Assembly: GCF_001477495.1 (NCBI RefSeq)
Contig: NZ_LDTF01000004.1
Location: 1 to 64,000 of the forward strand
DNA: 64,000 bases
Direction of reading: 5' to 3'
Source of the DNA: Sphingomonas yabuuchiae
Lineage (GTDB): Bacteria; Pseudomonadota; Alphaproteobacteria; Sphingomonadales; Sphingomonadaceae
This document shows, one piece after another, positions 1 through 9,995 of this stretch (within the stretch, counting starts at the first letter, position 1; every line of letters begins with the position of its first letter). A model generated the notes under the pieces. It saw nothing but the letters and a program-made list of their open reading frames with translations, made no database searches and was not told the origin of the DNA. A program made the translations under genes and the position numbers.

Positions 1-40
1 GCGGGAGGGGAGCGGCTAGAGGCGAGCGTTGGGCATAACC

Positions 41-2452
41 TCACTCCCCCATCGCCTCCGCCGCGAGCGCCTCCGCCTCGATCAACAAATCGTCGTCCGC
101 GCTCCCCGTCGACACCTTCTCGCGCCCGATCAGCACCAGCACCGGCACGGCCAGCGGACTCACCCGCTCCAGATCGACGTGCAGCATCGTGCCCCCCGCC
201 CGGTCGAGCAGGTTCGCCAGCCGCCCGACATCGGTCATCCGCGCCCGCGCATCGTCCCACGCCGCCTGGAGCAGCAGATGGCCGGGCTCGTATTTGCGCA
301 GCACATCGTAGATCAGGTCGGTCGAGAAGGTCACCTGCCGCCCGGTCTTGCGCTTGCCGGGATGCTGTCGCTCGACTAGCCCGCCGATCACCGCCACCTC
401 GCGGAACGCGCGTTTCAGGAGGTGCGATTGCTGCACCCAGTCGACGAACTCGTTTTCCAATATGTCGGGGGAGAAGAGGCTGGCCGGATCGGTGACCTTT
501 TCCAGCCCGTAACAGGCCAGCGCATAGTCGCTGGCGACGAAGCCCAGCGGCTTGAGCCCTTGCGCCTCCATCCGCCGGGTGATCAGCATCCCCAGCGACT
601 GGTGCGCGTTCCATCCCTCGAAGCTATAGGCGACCATGTAATGCCGCCCCTCGCGCGGGAAGGTCTCGACCAGCAACTGGCCGGGGCGCGGCAGGACCGA
701 GCGACGATCCTGCATCTCCAGCCAGTCGTGCACGTCCGGCGGAAAGCGGTCCCATGCGCGCCGGTCGGCCAGGAATTCGCGCACCCGGTCGGCGAGGCTG
801 GTCGACAGCGGCATCCGGCTGCCGCCATAGGTCGGGATGCGGGCGGGGCGCGAAGTGGCGCGGACGATCAAATCCTCGCCGTCGATCGATTCCACCTCCA
901 GGCTGAGCCCGGCGAAGAAGAAGGTGTCGCCGGGGGCCAGCGTTGCGGCGAATCCCTCCTCGACCCGGCCCAGCTGGCGGCCGTTGCGGAAGCGGACCTT
1001 CAGCATCGTCGCTTCCACGATGATCCCGGCGTTCAGGCGATGCTGCGCGACGAATTGCGGATGGGTGACGCGCCACAGGCCATCGGGCTGCTGGACCAGC
1101 CGCTTGAACTTGTCATAGGCGCGCAAGGCATAGCCGCCGTCCGCGATGAAGTGCAGCACCCGGTCGAAGGTCGCGTCGTCCAGCGCCGAATAGGGCATGG
1201 CGGAACGAATCTCGTCGAGCAGCGCGCTCTGCTCGAACGGCGCGGCGCAGGCGCAGGCCATGACATGCTGCGCCAGCACGTCGAGCGCGCCTTGTCGGGA
1301 GATGTCGGGGTCCAGCTCGCCCGCCTCCACCGCGTCGAGCGCGGCGCGCGCCTCCAGATATTCGAAGCGGTTGCCGGGGACCAGGATCGCACGGCTCGAT
1401 TCGTCCAGCCGGTGATTGGCGCGGCCGATCCGCTGGAGCAGCCGCGACGAGCCCTTGGGCGCGCCCATCTGGATCACGCAATCGACATCGCCCCAGTCGA
1501 CGCCCAGGTCCAGGCTGGCGGTGGCGACCAGCGCGCGGAGTTGCCCGTCCGCCATCGCGCCCTCGACCTTCTGGCGCGCTTCCAGCGACAGCGAGCCGTG
1601 ATGGACGCCGATGGGCAGGCTCTTGTCATTGGCCTTCCACAGATCCTGGAAGATCAGCTCGGCGAGACTGCGCGTGTTGCAGAAGACGATGGTCGTCCGG
1701 TTCGCCTCGATCACGCGCATGACCTGCGCGGCGGCATAGCGGCCCGAATGGCCCGCCCAGGGCACGCGGTCCTCGGGTAGCAGGATCGAGATATCCGGCG
1801 GCGCGCCGGGTTCGCCGGTGACGAGGCCGACCGCATCGATATCGCCATCGGGGGCCAGCCAGGCGCGATAGCCGTCCGGGTCCGCCACCGTCGCCGACAG
1901 CGCGACACGGCGCAAACCGGGCGACAGACGCTGCAACCGCGCCATACATAAGGACAGCAGGTCGCCACGCTTGCCGGTGGCGAAGGCATGGACCTCATCG
2001 ACGACAATGGTCTTCAGCCCGGCGAACATCGCCTCGGCGTCCGGATAGCTGAGCAGCAGCGACAGCGATTCCGGCGTGGTCAGCAGCATTTGCGGCGGCT
2101 TCACCCGCTGCCGCGCCTTCTTGTCCGAAGACGTATCGCCGGTGCGCGTCTCGACTCGGATGTCGAGGCCCATCTCCTCGATCGGGGTCACGAGGTTGCG
2201 GCGGATATCCACCGCCAACGCCTTCAGCGGTGAGACATAGAGGGTGTGCAGCCCCTCGCTCGGGGTTTCGATCAACTCGGTCAGGGTCGGCAGGAACCCC
2301 GCCAGCGTCTTGCCCGCGCCGGTGGTGGCGACCAGCAGCGCGTGGCGGCCCGCGCGCGCTTCCTCCAGCATCGCCAGCTGGTGCGTGCGTGGGCACCAAC
2401 CCTTGGCGGCGAACCAGTCGGTCAGGGCGGAGGGAAGGGAACCGGGGGGCAT
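41..2452 (-). CDS. Ligase-associated Lhr-type DEXH-box DNA helicase
   Basis: Superfamily 2 helicase of the large Lhr type, expected to unwind DNA or DNA/RNA hybrids during repair. Walker A (TTGAGKT) lies near residues 43-49 and the DEVH box near 152-155, followed by the helicase C-terminal domain (VCDTRS-like 'FCNTRSLAE' and 'QRIGRANHR' motif VI) and the long Lhr accessory region. I place the start at the ATG at 2452 (about 803 aa), because family members begin close to this point. An upstream in-frame ATG at 2473 would overlap the start codon of the divergent exonuclease gene. In other bacteria this helicase, the neighbouring exonuclease, an ATP-dependent DNA ligase and a phosphoesterase form one cassette. 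No ligase gene lies between the two here. Family assignment is firm; exact start is not. Confidence 0.9.
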   Translation of the reverse strand: MPPGSLPSALTDWFAAKGWCPRTHQLAMLEEARAGRHALLVATTGAGKTLAGFLPTLTELIETPSEGLHTLYVSPLKALAVDIRRNLVTPIEEMGLDIRVETRTGDTSSDKKARQRVKPPQMLLTTPESLSLLLSYPDAEAMFAGLKTIVVDEVHAFATGKRGDLLSLCMARLQRLSPGLRRVALSATVADPDGYRAWLAPDGDIDAVGLVTGEPGAPPDISILLPEDRVPWAGHSGRYAAAQVMRVIEANRTTIVFCNTRSLAELIFQDLWKANDKSLPIGVHHGSLSLEARQKVEGAMADGQLRALVATASLDLGVDWGDVDCVIQMGAPKGSSRLLQRIGRANHRLDESSRAILVPGNRFEYLEARAALDAVEAGELDPDISRQGALDVLAQHVMACACAAPFEQSALLDEIRSAMPYSALDDATFDRVLHFIADGGYALRAYDKFKRLVQQPDGLWRVTHPQFVAQHRLNAGIIVEATMLKVRFRNGRQLGRVEEGFAATLAPGDTFFFAGLSLEVESIDGEDLIVRATSRPARIPTYGGSRMPLSTSLADRVREFLADRRAWDRFPPDVHDWLEMQDRRSVLPRPGQLLVETFPREGRHYMVAYSFEGWNAHQSLGMLITRRMEAQGLKPLGFVASDYALACYGLEKVTDPASLFSPDILENEFVDWVQQSHLLKRAFREVAVIGGLVERQHPGKRKTGRQVTFSTDLIYDVLRKYEPGHLLLQAAWDDARARMTDVGRLANLLDRAGGTMLHVDLERVSPLAVPVLVLIGREKVSTGSADDDLLIEAEALAAEAMGE

Positions 2453-2471
2453 GCCCGTCGATATAGGTATC

Positions 2472-3470
2472 ATGGTCAAGCTCGGCGACTGGATACAGCC
2501 CCATAAACATGGGATTTACGTGGCCCCCGCCGATGTGTGGGTCGATCCGTCCGAACCCGAGGCCAAGGCGCTGGTGACCCACGGCCATGCCGACCATGCG
2601 CGCGGCGGGCACGGCACGGTCTGGGCGACGCCCGAGACGCTGGCGATCATGGAAGCGCGCTACGGCCCGCAAAACGGGATCGGCGTGGGCTATGGCGAAA
2701 AGATCCGGCTGGGCGAGGTGGACGTCAGCTTCGTGCCTGCGGGCCATGTGCTGGGATCGGCACAGATCGTGCTCGACTATCGGGGCGAACGGGTGGTGGT
2801 GTCGGGCGACTATAAGCGCCGCGCCGACCCGACCTGCACGCCGTTCGAGCCGGTAAAGTGCGACGTCTTCGTTACCGAGGCGACCTTCGCACTGCCTGTG
2901 TTCCGTCATCCCGAGACCGGTGACGAGATCGACAAGCTGATCGCGCGGCTGCACGCCAATCCGACACGCTGCGTGCTGGTCGGCGCCTATGCGCTGGGCA
3001 AGGCGCAGCGGGTGATCGCCGAACTTCGCGTGCGCGGGCATGAGGCGCCCATCTATCTGCACGGCGCTTTGGCGCGGCTATGCGCGCTCTATCAGGAACT
3101 GGGCGTCGATCTGGGCGAGTTGCGCATGGTCGCGGACACGCCCAAGGCGGAGATGGCGGGCCACGTCGTGATGTGCCCGCCCGGCGCGCTCAACGATCGC
3201 TGGTCGCGGCGGCTGCCCGATCCGATCACGGCGATGGCCAGCGGCTGGATGCGGGTGCGCCAGCGCGCGCGGCAGAAGAATGTCGAGCTGCCGCTGATCC
3301 TGTCCGACCATGCCGATTGGGACGAGCTGACCCAGACGCTGACCGAGATCGCCCCGCGCGAGGTCTGGGTGACGCATGGCCGGGAGGAGGCGTTGGTGCA
3401 TTGGTGCGAGACGCGGCAGATGAAGGCGCGGGCCCTGGCGCTGGTGGGGTTCGAGGATGAGGATGATTGA
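2472..3470 (+). CDS. Ligase-associated DNA damage response exonuclease (metallo-beta-lactamase fold)
   Basis: Predicted 332-aa nuclease of the metallo-beta-lactamase/beta-CASP superfamily (SNM1-like). The metal-binding HxHxDH signature is visible as THGHADHARGG at about residues 36-46, and a later 'LSDHADW' segment supplies another typical metal-site motif. The start at 2472 (MVKLGDW) matches the compact N-terminus usual for this family; reading frame continues upstream only as antisense to the helicase. It is divergent from the helicase, with which it is normally functionally linked in a DNA-repair cassette, and converges on opgH with an 18-bp gap. Role as a repair exonuclease follows from family knowledge, not from anything further in the sequence. 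Confidence 0.88.
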   Translation: MVKLGDWIQPHKHGIYVAPADVWVDPSEPEAKALVTHGHADHARGGHGTVWATPETLAIMEARYGPQNGIGVGYGEKIRLGEVDVSFVPAGHVLGSAQIVLDYRGERVVVSGDYKRRADPTCTPFEPVKCDVFVTEATFALPVFRHPETGDEIDKLIARLHANPTRCVLVGAYALGKAQRVIAELRVRGHEAPIYLHGALARLCALYQELGVDLGELRMVADTPKAEMAGHVVMCPPGALNDRWSRRLPDPITAMASGWMRVRQRARQKNVELPLILSDHADWDELTQTLTEIAPREVWVTHGREEALVHWCETRQMKARALALVGFEDEDD

Positions 3471-3488
3471 GCGGCTGTAGCGCTGGGC

Positions 3489-5288
3489 CTACGCCAGAGC
3501 CAAAGGCCGAACCGGCTCGGCCACCTCTGACCCCGGCACCGCGAACACGCCCTTCTTCGCCAGTTGCTCGCCCGGCCGGACCTTCGCCGTCTCCATCGCC
3601 AGCCAGGGCGACAGCAACAGCCCCAGGGTCACCGGCGACAGCCATGCCCCCAGCATCGGGTTGAGGAACGACACGACCACCAACACCGCGCCGACCCCCA
3701 GATGCCAGCGATAGCGCGGCATCGCGTCCGCCGCCGCCAGCCCGTCGCGCACCCGGCTCTGCGGGTTCCAGCCCGACGGCTTGCCGCGCACGATGTTGAT
3801 GAGGTCGATCGTCTGGGTCAGCGCGATCACCGGCGCGGTCAGGATCGACAGCGGCATGTCGAGCGCCACCGAGGACAGGATGCCGCGCACCCCGCCATAA
3901 CTCGCCCGACGGTCGCGGTCCGCCATCGCCCAGATCATGCTGAGGATCTTCGGCCCGAACAGCAGCACCAAAGTCACCGCCAGCACCCGCGCCGAGGTGA
4001 CGGCATGGACCGTCGCGGCATCGTCCGACAGGCTCTGGGCGATCGAGGTGGCGATCAGGACCAGCCAGGCGGGCGACATCAGATAGGCGGTGGCGCCGAT
4101 CAGCAGCTGCAGCCGGCTGATCCAGTGGAAACCGCTGGCCCCCAGCAATTTCAGATGCTGGATATTGCCCTGCGCCCAGCGCCGGTCGCGCACCGCCTGG
4201 TCGATCAGGGTGGGCGGAAACTCCTCGAAACTGTCCTCGACCATCAGCATGTGCAGCCGCCAGCCGCGTCGCCGCAGCAGCGCCGCCTCGACCATGTCGT
4301 GGCTCATGATCGTGCCGCCGAAGGGTGGGCGTCCGGGCAAATCGGGCAGGCCGCAACTTTCGGCAAAGGCGCGGATGCGGATCAGCGCGTTATGCCCCCA
4401 GAAGGTCGATTCCGACCCCGACCACCAGACCAGCCCGGCGGTCGAGATCGGCCCGTAGAAGCGGCTGGCGAACTGCATCCAGCGCTGGAAGAAGGTCGTC
4501 GCGCCGATGATCATCGGCACGGTCTGGAGCAGGGCGATCGAGGGGCGCTGCTCCATGATCTGCGCCATGCCGACGATCGTGTTGCCACCCATCAGGCTGT
4601 CGGCGTCGAGCATGAGCATGAAGTCGTATCCGCCGCCGTAATTGCGGATCCACTCGGCGACATTGCCCGGCTTGCGGCCCTTATTCTCGGTCCGGCGGCG
4701 ATAATGGAGCGGCACGCGCAATCGTGGGGCGAGGCGCTCCCAGGCGGCGCGTTCCTCCGCCTCCGCCGCCTCGCCCGAATCGGACAGCACGAAGAAGGCG
4801 AAGCGGTCGGCGGCGCCCGCGCGGTCGATCATGACGGCCATGCGCGCGATCCGGTCGAAGACGGCGTCGACATCCTCGTTATGCACCGGCACCAGCACCG
4901 CGGTGCGCGCGGTCGGCGGCGCGGCCCCCTTGGGCGCAGGCGTGATGCCGGGATGCGCGCGCGAGATCAGCAACACGAAGCCGATCGCCGCCGTCACGAA
5001 TCCGAACGAAATCCAGGCGAACAGCGGAAAGAACAGCAGCAGCAGCAGCCCGTCGAGCAGGCTGAACCCGTCGCTCAACAACGCCTCCTTGACCGAGGCG
5101 GAGGCGGCCGTCGCCAGCAGTCCGGTGAGCAGCACCAGGAGCAGGCGGCGCGTCAGGATATCGTCGGGCGCCAGGTTGACGCCCTCGCGCGGCTCGGGTG
5201 CATTATGCGGCGGTGGCACGCCGTCGAACCGCTGGACCTCCATCGTCAGCGGGGCGGGCGGCGGCATCATCGCGCGGCTGTCGGTCAT
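3489..5288 (-). CDS. mdoH: Glucans biosynthesis glucosyltransferase MdoH/OpgH
   Basis: Inner-membrane glycosyltransferase (599 aa) that polymerises UDP-glucose into the beta-1,2-linked backbone of periplasmic glucans and passes the chain across the membrane. The GT2 catalytic signatures are visible: the DAD motif near residues 228-230 ('LMLDADSLM'), 'GRKPGN' near 204-209 and an RRWAQGN segment corresponding to the QxxRW-type motif. Hydrophobic segments flank the cytoplasmic catalytic domain. The start at 5288 (MTDSRAM) overlaps the stop of mdoG in an ATGA arrangement, so the two are translationally coupled. It is shorter than enterobacterial OpgH (about 850 aa), mainly at the termini. Periplasmic glucans affect osmoadaptation, envelope stress and motility. 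Confidence 0.93.
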   Translation of the reverse strand: MTDSRAMMPPPAPLTMEVQRFDGVPPPHNAPEPREGVNLAPDDILTRRLLLVLLTGLLATAASASVKEALLSDGFSLLDGLLLLLFFPLFAWISFGFVTAAIGFVLLISRAHPGITPAPKGAAPPTARTAVLVPVHNEDVDAVFDRIARMAVMIDRAGAADRFAFFVLSDSGEAAEAEERAAWERLAPRLRVPLHYRRRTENKGRKPGNVAEWIRNYGGGYDFMLMLDADSLMGGNTIVGMAQIMEQRPSIALLQTVPMIIGATTFFQRWMQFASRFYGPISTAGLVWWSGSESTFWGHNALIRIRAFAESCGLPDLPGRPPFGGTIMSHDMVEAALLRRRGWRLHMLMVEDSFEEFPPTLIDQAVRDRRWAQGNIQHLKLLGASGFHWISRLQLLIGATAYLMSPAWLVLIATSIAQSLSDDAATVHAVTSARVLAVTLVLLFGPKILSMIWAMADRDRRASYGGVRGILSSVALDMPLSILTAPVIALTQTIDLINIVRGKPSGWNPQSRVRDGLAAADAMPRYRWHLGVGAVLVVVSFLNPMLGAWLSPVTLGLLLSPWLAMETAKVRPGEQLAKKGVFAVPGSEVAEPVRPLALA

Positions 5289-6820
5289 GGCAGGAAGACC
5301 GGCATCAACACCGTCTCGCTCAGCGCCCGGGCCTGTTGCTTCAGGAAGAGGCGGACATCGGCCGGACCTGACGCTTCCGGCGCGATATCGGCGGTCACGC
5401 GCCAGCGGTTCGACTGGCCGACGACCGGATAGGCGGCCTGGGCCAGCAGCTTGCCGCGCGCCACGGATATGTCGGCGGTGACGCCGCTCTGCCGATCGAG
5501 CCCGGCCAGAGCGGGGCCGGTGAAATCGACGACCAGCTTGCGCGCGCCCGGTGTCGGCTCGGCGCCGGGGCGACCGGCATCGCCCGTCCAGCTGTCGACC
5601 GCATGGGCCACGGCGGGCACGGCCGTCGGATCGGTCGAGCCCCAGCTCAGGCGATAGTCGAACTGCCGCTTCTGCCCCGCCTTGGGCGCATCGGCGGGGT
5701 TCCAGAAGGCGACGATATTGTCGACCGTCTCGCTCGCGGTGGGGAAGGCATAGAGCATGACCTGCCCACGCCCCCAATCGCCCTCCGGCCGCACCCACAG
5801 GTTGGCGCGGCGGTCGTAGAAGGCACCGTCATCCTGATAATGGTCGAAGTTCCGGTCGCGCTGGAGCAGGCCGAAGCCGCGCGGATTGGTGTCGGCGAAG
5901 CTGTCGAGGGTCGGGCGGGGCGGATTGACCAGCGGCCGCCACAGCCGCTCGCCCGCACCGGTCAACAACGCCAGTCCATCCGAGTCGTGAATCTCGGGCC
6001 GCCAGTCACGCGCGGCGGCGCGGTTGCCCTCGCCATACCAGAACATGCTGGTCGCGGGTGCGATGCCCAGCCGTTCGACATTGCGGCGGAAGAACAGGAC
6101 GGCGGACACGCGCTGCTCGACGCCGCTTGCGCCCTTGATCGACTCGATCCGGTACGCGCCGCTCACGCTCGGTCCGTCGAGCAGCGCATGGACGGTATAG
6201 CCCTGCGCGCCCGTCCGCTCGATCCAGAAGTCGGTGAAGGCGGGAAATTCCTCGCGCCCGTCGATGCCGGTGTCGATCGCGATCCCGCGCGCCGACAGGC
6301 CATATTGGTCCTGCGCGCCGGCGGTGCGGAAATAGGAGGCACCCTGAAAGGCCAGCCAGTCGCTCTTCCCGTCCGCCGTCATCGCGCGGAACCCGGCAAT
6401 GCCCAAAGGCGGCGCATGGCCCGCCTCGGCGGTGAACAACGAGGGGGAGAAGGGCACGGCGCGGGCCTGGCCATTCTCGACGATGTGGATGCCGACCGGG
6501 ACGGGGGCGTAGCGGCCCAGCGGAAACAGCCGGATGCCCCCGGCCAGCGTCCGGTCGTCGCGATAGCGGATGGTCCCGACCGCATCATAGCCTATCGCTT
6601 CGGCCGCCGCGACCTTGGCCGGTGCCCGGTAAGGCTGTCGCGCCCGTGCCTCGGCCTGGGCTTGCAGCGCGGTCCAGGAAAAAGGCGTGGGCGCGCCCAG
6701 TGACGCACCTCCGCCACGGCCCTGCGCCGCGACACGGGCGGCGATGGTCGGGGTCACACCCAGAACGGCAAGCGCCGCGACCAGTTCTCGACGATTGGCC
6801 TGCATCATCGGCTTCAGCAT
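5285..6820 (-). CDS. mdoG: Periplasmic glucan biosynthesis protein MdoG/OpgG
   Basis: Periplasmic protein needed to process the glucan chain made by MdoH. The body matches the OpgG family (for example 'FSWTALQAQAEARARQPYR' near the N-terminus of the mature form and 'FWYGEGN', 'GFGLLQRDR' further in). The N-terminus carries a signal peptide with a twin arginine (NRRELVAALAVLG) that could direct Tat or Sec export. Several ATGs are possible: 6850, 6820, 6808 or 6805. I give 6820 (511 aa) because a GGGAG sits just upstream, although the spacing is short. The stop overlaps the start of mdoH. Its divergent neighbour is the TonB-dependent receptor. Confidence 0.9.
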   Translation of the reverse strand: MLKPMMQANRRELVAALAVLGVTPTIAARVAAQGRGGGASLGAPTPFSWTALQAQAEARARQPYRAPAKVAAAEAIGYDAVGTIRYRDDRTLAGGIRLFPLGRYAPVPVGIHIVENGQARAVPFSPSLFTAEAGHAPPLGIAGFRAMTADGKSDWLAFQGASYFRTAGAQDQYGLSARGIAIDTGIDGREEFPAFTDFWIERTGAQGYTVHALLDGPSVSGAYRIESIKGASGVEQRVSAVLFFRRNVERLGIAPATSMFWYGEGNRAAARDWRPEIHDSDGLALLTGAGERLWRPLVNPPRPTLDSFADTNPRGFGLLQRDRNFDHYQDDGAFYDRRANLWVRPEGDWGRGQVMLYAFPTASETVDNIVAFWNPADAPKAGQKRQFDYRLSWGSTDPTAVPAVAHAVDSWTGDAGRPGAEPTPGARKLVVDFTGPALAGLDRQSGVTADISVARGKLLAQAAYPVVGQSNRWRVTADIAPEASGPADVRLFLKQQARALSETVLMPVFLP

Positions 6821-7020
6821 CTCCCGTAACGCTCGGAGCAGAGCGCGCATCACGGCTGCGCAGGCCCGGCTGATTGTGCAACGCAGCGTGCGACGATCGG
6901 TTGCCGCGACAGGATCAGTTGGCCCTATCACGCTAAAATTCCGATACCGTATATTATATTTGACGACTGTTTCGTTTTTTGGCAGGAGAAACACAATAAA
7001 ATCAATTGGGGGGCAATTTC
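6821..7020. promoter_or_regulatory. Divergent promoter region mdoGH / TonB-dependent receptor
   Basis: About 200 bp between two divergent genes. The right half (roughly 6930-7020) is distinctly AT-rich compared with the rest of the window, with TATATTATATTTGAC-like sequence, and ends in a GGGGGG Shine-Dalgarno 7 nt before the receptor ATG at 7021. I cannot fix -35/-10 boxes with confidence. No ORF of note is seen here. Confidence 0.45.
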
Positions 7021-9987
7021 ATGATTGGAAATTACCGTGGCTTGGCCTGTTCGGCCGGGGCTATTGCGATCGCGTTGCTTTCGGTTTCGCCGGCCCATGC
7101 GCAGGACAAACCAAAGTCCGCTCAGGATCAGGATGCACGCTGCGTCCCCGACCAGCCCTGTCCGCCCGAAGCAGCCTCGACCGAAGGCGAGGCCATCGTC
7201 GTCACCGGCACCCGGCTTCAGCGCCCCAACTTCACCAGCAACAGCCCGCTGACCGTCGTCGACGCGACGGAGATTCGCTATCAGGGCGCGATCCAGGTCG
7301 AAAACGTGCTGAACCGCCTGCCGCAGGTGACGCCGGATTCGAACGAGAACGGCTCGAACGGGTCGGACGGCACGGCGCGCGTCAACCTGCGCAACCTGGG
7401 CAGCAACCGCAACCTCGTGCTCGTCAACGGCCAGCGCATGCTGCCGGTGCAGGCCAACGACCTGAATTTCATCCCCGCCGCGCTCATCAAGCGGGTCGAT
7501 GTCGTCACCGGCGGCGCGTCGGCGGTCTATGGCTCGGACGCGATTTCGGGTGTCGTCAACTTCATCCTGCGCGACGACCTGGACGGTGTGCGCACGGACG
7601 TCCAGTACGGCTTTGCCCAGCACCAGAACGACAATGGCTTCGCTCGCGGCGTGCAGAGCCAGGCCAATTATCGCCTGGCCCAGCCGATGATCCTCGACGG
7701 TCAGAAGCTGGACGTGAACGTCGCCTTCGGCACCAACTTACCCGACGGGCGCGGCAATGTGACCGCCTATTTCGGCTATCGCGACACCAAGCCGGTGCTG
7801 CAGGGCGATCGCGACGTATCGTCCTGCGCCTTCGATCCGGCGGGGACCGGCAATTCGACGCTGACCTGCGGTGGCTCCAGCAACAACCAGTACGGTCTGT
7901 TCGATCCGATCACCGGGCCGAACGCCGATGCGGGCCGGTTCAACAACACCCGCGACGGCAACCGGACCTGGGTGCCCTACGACTCCAGCTTCCGCTACAA
8001 TTATGCGCCGCTGAACTATTTCCAGCGCAACGACACCCGCTACACGGCGGGGGCCTTTGCCAAGTATGAGATTTCGCCCGCGATCGAAGCCTATGGCAGC
8101 TTCATGTTCATGGACGACCACACCAATTCACAGGTCGCCCCGTCCGCGCTGTTCCAGGGCTATACCTACTCGATCAACTGTGACAATCCGTTCCTGAGTG
8201 CGCAGCAGGGCCAGATCCTGTGCGGCAACGCCTATGGCACCAGTGCGACGCAGCAGGCCTATATCGGCTATCGCCCCGTCGCCGGGAACGCCCGTCCGCG
8301 CCGCGACGACCTGCGCCACACCGATTTCCGTGTCACCGGCGGCGTGCGCGGTGAGATCGCGCCCGGCATCCGCTATGACGCCAACGCGCTGTTCTCGACG
8401 GTTCTCTATAACGAGACCTATGAGAACGACATCGATCCGTCGCGCGCCAATCGTGGTATCCAGGTCGTCAACGTCAACGGCACCCCGACCTGCAAGTCGG
8501 TGATCGACGGCAGCGACCCGCAGTGCGTGCCGCTCGACATCTTCCGCTATAACGGCATTTCGGATGCGGCGTTCGGCTATATCTATGCGCCGACCTCGAC
8601 CCGCGGCGTCGACCGCGAAACGGTGCTCAGCGGCAATATCAGTGCGGACCTGGGCACCTATGGCGTGAAGTCGCCCTGGTCGGACGACGGCATCGGCGTC
8701 GTGCTGGGCGTCGAGCATCGTTACGAGAGCCTGGAGTTCAAGGCCGACGCACTGGCGCTGCAAAAGGGCACCAAGGAGACCCAAGGCCGCTTCGACGTGA
8801 ACGAGGTGTTCGCCGAAATCGAAGTGCCGCTGATTCAGAACAAGCCCTTCGTGAAGGAACTGGCGCTGAACGCGGGCTATCGCGGATCGGACTATTCCAA
8901 CCTGTCCAAGATCGTCTCGACCTACAAGGCCGAGGTGTCCTGGGCGCCGAGCAGCGATATCCGCCTGCGCGGCAGCTATAACCGCGCGATCCGCGCCGCC
9001 AATGTGTCCGAGCTGTTCGGGCCGCAGTTCAACGGCAATGTCAGCGCACAGGACCCCTGCGCCACCGCGACGCCGACCGCGACCTTCGCCCAGTGCGCCC
9101 GCACCGGCGTGACCCAGGCGCAATATGGCCGCATCACCGACTGCCCGGCGGAAACCTGCACTGCGCAGTTCGGCGGCAACCCGGCGCTGAAGCCTGAAAC
9201 GGCCGACACGCTGACCGCCGGTATCGTGTTCACGCCGACCTTCCTGCGCCGCCTGTCGCTGACCGTCGACTATTTCGACATCAAGGTGCGCGACTATATC
9301 AGCTCGATCTCGGTGCCGCAGACGATCAGCCAATGCATCGCGACCGGCAATCCGTTCTTCTGCAACCTGTTCAAGCGTGATCCGCGCGGCGGCATCATCT
9401 TCGGCGACCAGGGCTATATCGTCTCGACGACGCAGAATACCGGTTCGCTGCGTACCTCGGGCGTCGACTTCGGTCTCAGCTATTCCCAGCCTCTGGGCGG
9501 TGCTGGTTCGCTCGCCGTCGATTTCCAGGGCACCTGGAACCGCAAGCTGGTGAACGAGCCGGTGCCCGGCCTCGGATCGTTCGATTGCGTCGGCTATTTC
9601 GGCCCGACCTGCGGCCAGCCCATGCCCGAATGGCGGCACCAGTCGCGCTTCACCTGGACCGATGCGGCCAGGGTCGGCTCGATCTCGCTCAACTGGCGCT
9701 ATATCGGCCCGACCAAGCTGACCAACAATTCGACCGACCCGAATTTGGCCGGCACGCCGTCGATCTTCAACAGCCGGATCAAGGCGTACAATTATTTCGA
9801 CCTGGCGGGCACCGCGAAGGTGCAGGACGGCATCACGTTCCGCGCCGGCGTGAACAACCTGTTCGACCGGGATCCGCCGATCATCGCGCAGGGCCTGCTG
9901 GCCGCGTTCGGCAACGGCAACACCTATCCCGGCATGTACGACGCCGTGGGCCGCACCGTGTTCATCGGCCTGACGGCGGAGTTCTGA
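7021..9987 (+). CDS. TonB-dependent outer membrane receptor
   Basis: Large (988 aa) outer membrane beta-barrel with N-terminal plug that takes up a substrate using TonB/ExbBD energy. A signal peptide (cleavage near AHA-QDK, residue 28) is followed by a TonB box-like EAIVVTGTR at about 57-65, the plug domain ('GGASAVYGSDAISGVVNFIL') and a long barrel ending in an aromatic residue (GLTAEF). The class resembles the sphingomonad and Caulobacter receptors that often handle carbohydrates or siderophores, but substrate cannot be told here: no transporter, regulator or hydrolase gene accompanies it. The start at 7021 is preferred over a TTG at 7006 because the G-rich ribosome binding site fits it. 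Several paired cysteines occur in predicted loops. Confidence 0.92.
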   Translation: MIGNYRGLACSAGAIAIALLSVSPAHAQDKPKSAQDQDARCVPDQPCPPEAASTEGEAIVVTGTRLQRPNFTSNSPLTVVDATEIRYQGAIQVENVLNRLPQVTPDSNENGSNGSDGTARVNLRNLGSNRNLVLVNGQRMLPVQANDLNFIPAALIKRVDVVTGGASAVYGSDAISGVVNFILRDDLDGVRTDVQYGFAQHQNDNGFARGVQSQANYRLAQPMILDGQKLDVNVAFGTNLPDGRGNVTAYFGYRDTKPVLQGDRDVSSCAFDPAGTGNSTLTCGGSSNNQYGLFDPITGPNADAGRFNNTRDGNRTWVPYDSSFRYNYAPLNYFQRNDTRYTAGAFAKYEISPAIEAYGSFMFMDDHTNSQVAPSALFQGYTYSINCDNPFLSAQQGQILCGNAYGTSATQQAYIGYRPVAGNARPRRDDLRHTDFRVTGGVRGEIAPGIRYDANALFSTVLYNETYENDIDPSRANRGIQVVNVNGTPTCKSVIDGSDPQCVPLDIFRYNGISDAAFGYIYAPTSTRGVDRETVLSGNISADLGTYGVKSPWSDDGIGVVLGVEHRYESLEFKADALALQKGTKETQGRFDVNEVFAEIEVPLIQNKPFVKELALNAGYRGSDYSNLSKIVSTYKAEVSWAPSSDIRLRGSYNRAIRAANVSELFGPQFNGNVSAQDPCATATPTATFAQCARTGVTQAQYGRITDCPAETCTAQFGGNPALKPETADTLTAGIVFTPTFLRRLSLTVDYFDIKVRDYISSISVPQTISQCIATGNPFFCNLFKRDPRGGIIFGDQGYIVSTTQNTGSLRTSGVDFGLSYSQPLGGAGSLAVDFQGTWNRKLVNEPVPGLGSFDCVGYFGPTCGQPMPEWRHQSRFTWTDAARVGSISLNWRYIGPTKLTNNSTDPNLAGTPSIFNSRIKAYNYFDLAGTAKVQDGITFRAGVNNLFDRDPPIIAQGLLAAFGNGNTYPGMYDAVGRTVFIGLTAEF

Positions 9988-9995
9988 TGCGAGAA

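Noticed and set aside
1..40. Possible next gene of the DNA-repair cassette at the left edge
   Set aside because: Only 40 bases are present, with a stop in the minus-strand frame following the only ATG; nothing can be supported.
3564..5432. Long plus-strand open frame opposite mdoH
   Set aside because: Shadow of the real mdoH gene; His/Arg/Gln-rich and without a plausible start site.
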